A stretch of DNA of 7,213 bases, from contig DASZTR010000167.1 in assembly GCA_035547955.1 (NCBI GenBank), positions 1-7,213 on the forward strand. The letters are read 5' to 3'. A program made the position numbers and the translations under genes. The notes under the pieces were generated by a model, which did not search any database, had not been told where the DNA came from, and worked only from the letters and a program-made list of their open reading frames with translations. The DNA comes from Nitrososphaera sp035547955 (lineage in GTDB: Archaea > Thermoproteota > Nitrososphaeria > Nitrososphaerales > Nitrososphaeraceae). Shown one piece after another: positions 5,440 to 7,213 of the stretch; position 1 is the first letter of the stretch; each line of letters begins with the position of its first letter.

Positions 5440-6120
5440 TTGACAACGACTGCAACAACAACAATAATAATAATCCCCGTCAAGAAATTTGAAAACTCCA
5501 AGACCCGCCTTTCGCCCGTCTTGGGCCTCCAAGATCGCATCAGGCTTGCCGCCTTTATGCTAGAAGATACACTTGCGACTCTTGGACGGTGCAAGTCCGT
5601 TGCGGAAATCGTAGTAGTGTCTGCGGATGAGAAGGCCGGCGAGATTGCCAAGAGACACGGCGCAACCATCCTTTCACAAAAGGAGGACGCCGGCGTCAAC
5701 TCGGCAGTTACAGTCGCAGACAGGTACGCGACTCAGGAAAGGCATGCGAGCGCTACTCTCGTCATCCCACAAGATCTCCCGCTCCTTGGCGCGGGCGACG
5801 TTGACGGGATAATCTGCTCTCCTGTAGCAACCCAAGGGAACTGCATAGCCGTCTGCCCCTCACTCCGTTATGATGGCACAAACCTTCTCCTGCGCATGCC
5901 ACCAGACGTAATTCCTACCTCATACGACAACAACAGCTATGACTCGCATATCCTGTCGGCAAGGGAGCGTGGCGCGGCCGTGCACGTGATAGAGCATGAG
6001 CGCCTAATGTTTGACATCGACACGCAAGAAGACGCAAGGCAGCTCGTACGCATGGATCCACGTTTCATAACTGCCAAGAGCGTGGCGTCTTTCCTGAAGG
6101 ACAAGGTGCCATTCTCGTAA
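5440..6120 (+). CDS. cofC: 2-phospho-L-lactate guanylyltransferase (CofC), coenzyme F420 biosynthesis
   Basis: CofC activates 2-phospholactate (phosphoenolpyruvate in some organisms) with GTP to give the donor used by CofD. The 226-aa protein is of normal length and nucleotidyltransferase-like fold. Visible blocks: IPVKKFENSKTRLSPVL (12-28), the GTP-binding strand and loop; EDAGVNSAV (82-90); VIPQDLPLL (108-116), the family's metal-site region; YDGTNLLLRMPP (144-155); NSYDSH (165-170); and FDIDTQEDA (191-199). The last three are characteristic of CofC. The N-terminus MTTTATTT followed by four Ile comes from an ACA/ATA repeat. The Ile run coincides with the first beta strand, while the Thr run is an extension. 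The TTG start is six bases after the cofD stop, so the genes are co-transcribed and probably translationally coupled; no other ATG, GTG or TTG lies before the first conserved strand. Confidence 0.93.
   Translation: MTTTATTTIIIIPVKKFENSKTRLSPVLGLQDRIRLAAFMLEDTLATLGRCKSVAEIVVVSADEKAGEIAKRHGATILSQKEDAGVNSAVTVADRYATQERHASATLVIPQDLPLLGAGDVDGIICSPVATQGNCIAVCPSLRYDGTNLLLRMPPDVIPTSYDNNSYDSHILSARERGAAVHVIEHERLMFDIDTQEDARQLVRMDPRFITAKSVASFLKDKVPFS
5455..5472 (+). repeat. (ACA)3(ATA)3 repeat at the start of cofC
   Basis: Three ACA codons followed by three ATA codons, then ATC, encode Thr 6-8 and Ile 9-12 of CofC. ATA is a striking choice for Ile in a medium-GC gene, which points to repeat growth rather than codon selection. 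Confidence 0.8.
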
Positions 6121-6202
6121 CCATGTGTGCGCATTTATGCCGTCGTCTTGCTACAAAGAGGAAATGTGTTCGGGCGTAAGTTGGGCGACAAATAGCAAGA
6201 TC

Positions 6203-6213
6203 TTTCTTTTTCA
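6203..6213 (+). terminator. T-rich tract, possible end of the cofD-cofC transcript
   Basis: CTTTCTTTTTC lies about 85 bases past the cofC stop. Archaeal RNA polymerase stops at such T-runs without needing a hairpin. There is no strong supporting structure. Confidence 0.35.
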
Positions 6214-6304
6214 AGATGCCGCTGTATCTCTACTCAATGTCTTTGAGCTTTTGCAATATATTGTGTGTCATGGCAGTAAAACATCCGGTCCACTATTTGA
6301 GGAA

Positions 6305-6318
6305 TTTTGAAAAAATAA
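6305..6318 (-). terminator. T-rich tract, possible end of the cupredoxin-like transcript
   Basis: On the minus strand TTATTTTTTCAAAA lies about 80 bases beyond the TAG at 6399. It includes six consecutive T and is preceded by the pyrimidine stretch CCCTCTCC. This fits an archaeal T-run terminator. Confidence 0.35.
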
Positions 6319-6398
6319 GGAGAGGGAAAATGCGCGTCTGCCTGTTTCCAAAACCCTTGTGCCTTTTCAGTTCAGACGCTCTAGATTTCAAATATTCA

Positions 6399-7213
6399 CT
6401 ATTGTCCCTTGGGCATCAGGACAAACGTATCCGTGTCATTGTCGAGAGGAGTGTTGTCTTTGGATGTCATCGCTATCGTGATCGAGTATTGCGTGTTCTG
6501 GTCTAAAATGGGTCCCTGGATGTGGAATGTTCCCTCGCTGTTAAAACCCTCCTGGCCTATAAAGTCAGGTCCCCAAGTGGTAAATTCGCCTACTGCGGTT
6601 GCATTGGCACTGGTATTGTTTGCTCCCGAAGCCGCAGCATTTGCGAGCAGCTCCAGGTCAAGGATGCCGTCGCTGTCCGTGTATTGCTGCGTGATAAGCG
6701 TCCCACTCGGATCGGCAATGGTCACGTTATAGGTAACTGCTGTCGCAGGGGGTATGGTAACTGTCGTTGGCACGAACCTTAAGACGAAACCATTGTCAGG
6801 CTTTTGAGGATCAAACGGGAGTGAATTCTCGCCACCCACGTGCATGTTGAAATTGTCGCCGCTTTCAATTGCGTCGCCCACTTCTATTATCCCGCTGGCT
6901 CGTGGGTCCATAGAGTCTGTGTAGTTGTAGACTCCGGGTTCTGTAAATGTATAGATGAACGAACCGCCAGACGTTATCACCCCCGAGTCAATTGCTTGAG
7001 GAGAACTTGCATTGTTTATGGTAGTCACGGTGTGCTCGCCCATCCCATTGTTGAACCAGACTACAGTCATCCCAAGTGGTATCGAGACTTTTGCAGGACT
7101 GAACGAAACCCTGTTGTTGTTTCCCTCTGTTATTGAGATGACGTACGATGGCGCTCCTGACAGCCTGCCCATCAATGCAGGCGGGAATGTCTGACCCGCA
7201 AATGGAGCGGCAG
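6399..7213 (-). CDS. Cupredoxin-fold exported protein lacking most copper ligands, 5' end cut off by the window edge
   Basis: The frame is open from the right edge to TAG 6401-6399, so the start and probable signal peptide lie outside; TTG 7175 and ATG 7172 are internal. Numbering from 7175, residues 11-99 form a plastocyanin-like domain: VSFSPAKVSIPLGMTVVWFNN (23-43), GEHTVTT (46-52), SGGSFIYTFTEPGVYNY (69-85) and SGIIEVGD (94-101). The upstream His (H48) is kept. Where the family has C-x-x-H-P-x-M-x-G, this protein has D87-S-M-D90-P-R-A93-S-G95, so Cys, second His and Met are replaced by Asp, Asp and Ala. A type-1 copper site is therefore not expected. Residues 110-258 form a second beta-rich domain (FVPTTVTIPPATAVTYNVTI; GTFHIQGPILDQNTQYSITI) with many Asn-x-Ser/Thr sequons (NNTS, NATA), consistent with an exported, glycosylated protein. 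Function unknown; it could be a structural surface protein or bind another metal through the Asp pair. Confidence 0.8.
   Translation of the reverse strand, partial: AAPFAGQTFPPALMGRLSGAPSYVISITEGNNNRVSFSPAKVSIPLGMTVVWFNNGMGEHTVTTINNASSPQAIDSGVITSGGSFIYTFTEPGVYNYTDSMDPRASGIIEVGDAIESGDNFNMHVGGENSLPFDPQKPDNGFVLRFVPTTVTIPPATAVTYNVTIADPSGTLITQQYTDSDGILDLELLANAAASGANNTSANATAVGEFTTWGPDFIGQEGFNSEGTFHIQGPILDQNTQYSITIAMTSKDNTPLDNDTDTFVLMPKGQ

Larger units (their letters stand above)
6121..6398. other. Non-coding stretch between convergent cofC and the cupredoxin-like gene
   Basis: The 278 bp are AT-rich relative to the flanking genes. They contain T-rich tracts in both orientations, a CAATATATTG palindrome at 6253-6262 and a purine-rich stretch AAGGAGAGGG before an ATG at 6330. 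No tRNA fold, CRISPR repeat or convincing gene is seen. Convergent orientation makes this a place for two transcription ends. Confidence 0.5.

Noticed and set aside
6270..6506. Plus-strand frame with ATG 6270 or 6330, the latter preceded by AAGGAGAGGG
   Set aside because: The product is basic and low in structure, and its last 108 bases are antisense to the cupredoxin-like gene. The purine tract is better explained as the complement of the minus-strand pyrimidine/T terminator. Not excluded, but unsupported.
1..7213. CRISPR arrays, tRNA or rRNA genes, insertion sequences, integrase attachment sites
   Set aside because: Reading both strands shows no spaced direct repeats, no cloverleaf-like B-box context, no transposase or integrase motifs and no terminal inverted repeats.

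Overview
The window looks like a stretch of an ammonia-oxidising archaeon of the class Nitrososphaeria (Thaumarchaeota), probably a Nitrososphaera-like, medium-GC genome. The support is indirect but consistent. There is a coenzyme F420 gene pair (cofD-cofC) and an archaeal NSUN-type RNA methylase overlapping a Nip7-like PUA gene. A secreted cupredoxin-fold protein is present. Several genes have an archaeal TATA box about 25-35 bases upstream of a TTG, GTG or ATG start with little or no leader. The genus is my inference; no rRNA or other marker is present.

Layout. The left edge (1-123) may hold the start of a small minus-strand ORF running off the window. Then come three plus-strand genes: a 108-aa alpha/beta protein of unknown function (187-513), a 60-aa charged protein (578-760) and a 126-aa membrane-anchored beta-rich protein (811-1191). 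A promoter at about 1243 starts a two-gene unit: an RNA m5C methyltransferase (1280-2254) overlapped by a PUA-domain RNA-binding protein (2242-2916). Convergent to it lies a 53-aa helix-turn-helix-like gene (2931-3092, minus). Next is a minus-strand surface protein with signal peptide and C-terminal anchor (3241-4311). A 114-bp divergent promoter region separates it from cofD (4426-5433), followed after six bases by cofC (5440-6120). A 278-bp non-coding stretch with T-rich tracts separates cofC from a convergent, truncated cupredoxin-like exported protein (6399 to the right edge, minus).

How they work together. CofC and CofD catalyse successive steps in joining the lactyl-phosphate type side chain to Fo, giving F420-0. 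The methylase and PUA protein are most simply read as a coupled RNA-modification or ribosome-biogenesis pair. The membrane and exported proteins are cell-surface components without an assignable role.

The most unusual signals are two. First, short in-frame trinucleotide repeats (ATG/GAT, TCA, ACA/ATA) sit inside four coding regions. They are read in different frames and strands and give Met, Ser, Thr and Ile runs, including a charged insertion in the middle of CofD. Second, the cupredoxin-fold protein appears to have lost three of the four type-1 copper ligands. I see no CRISPR array, tRNA, rRNA, transposase or integrase, and no clear new multi-gene system.
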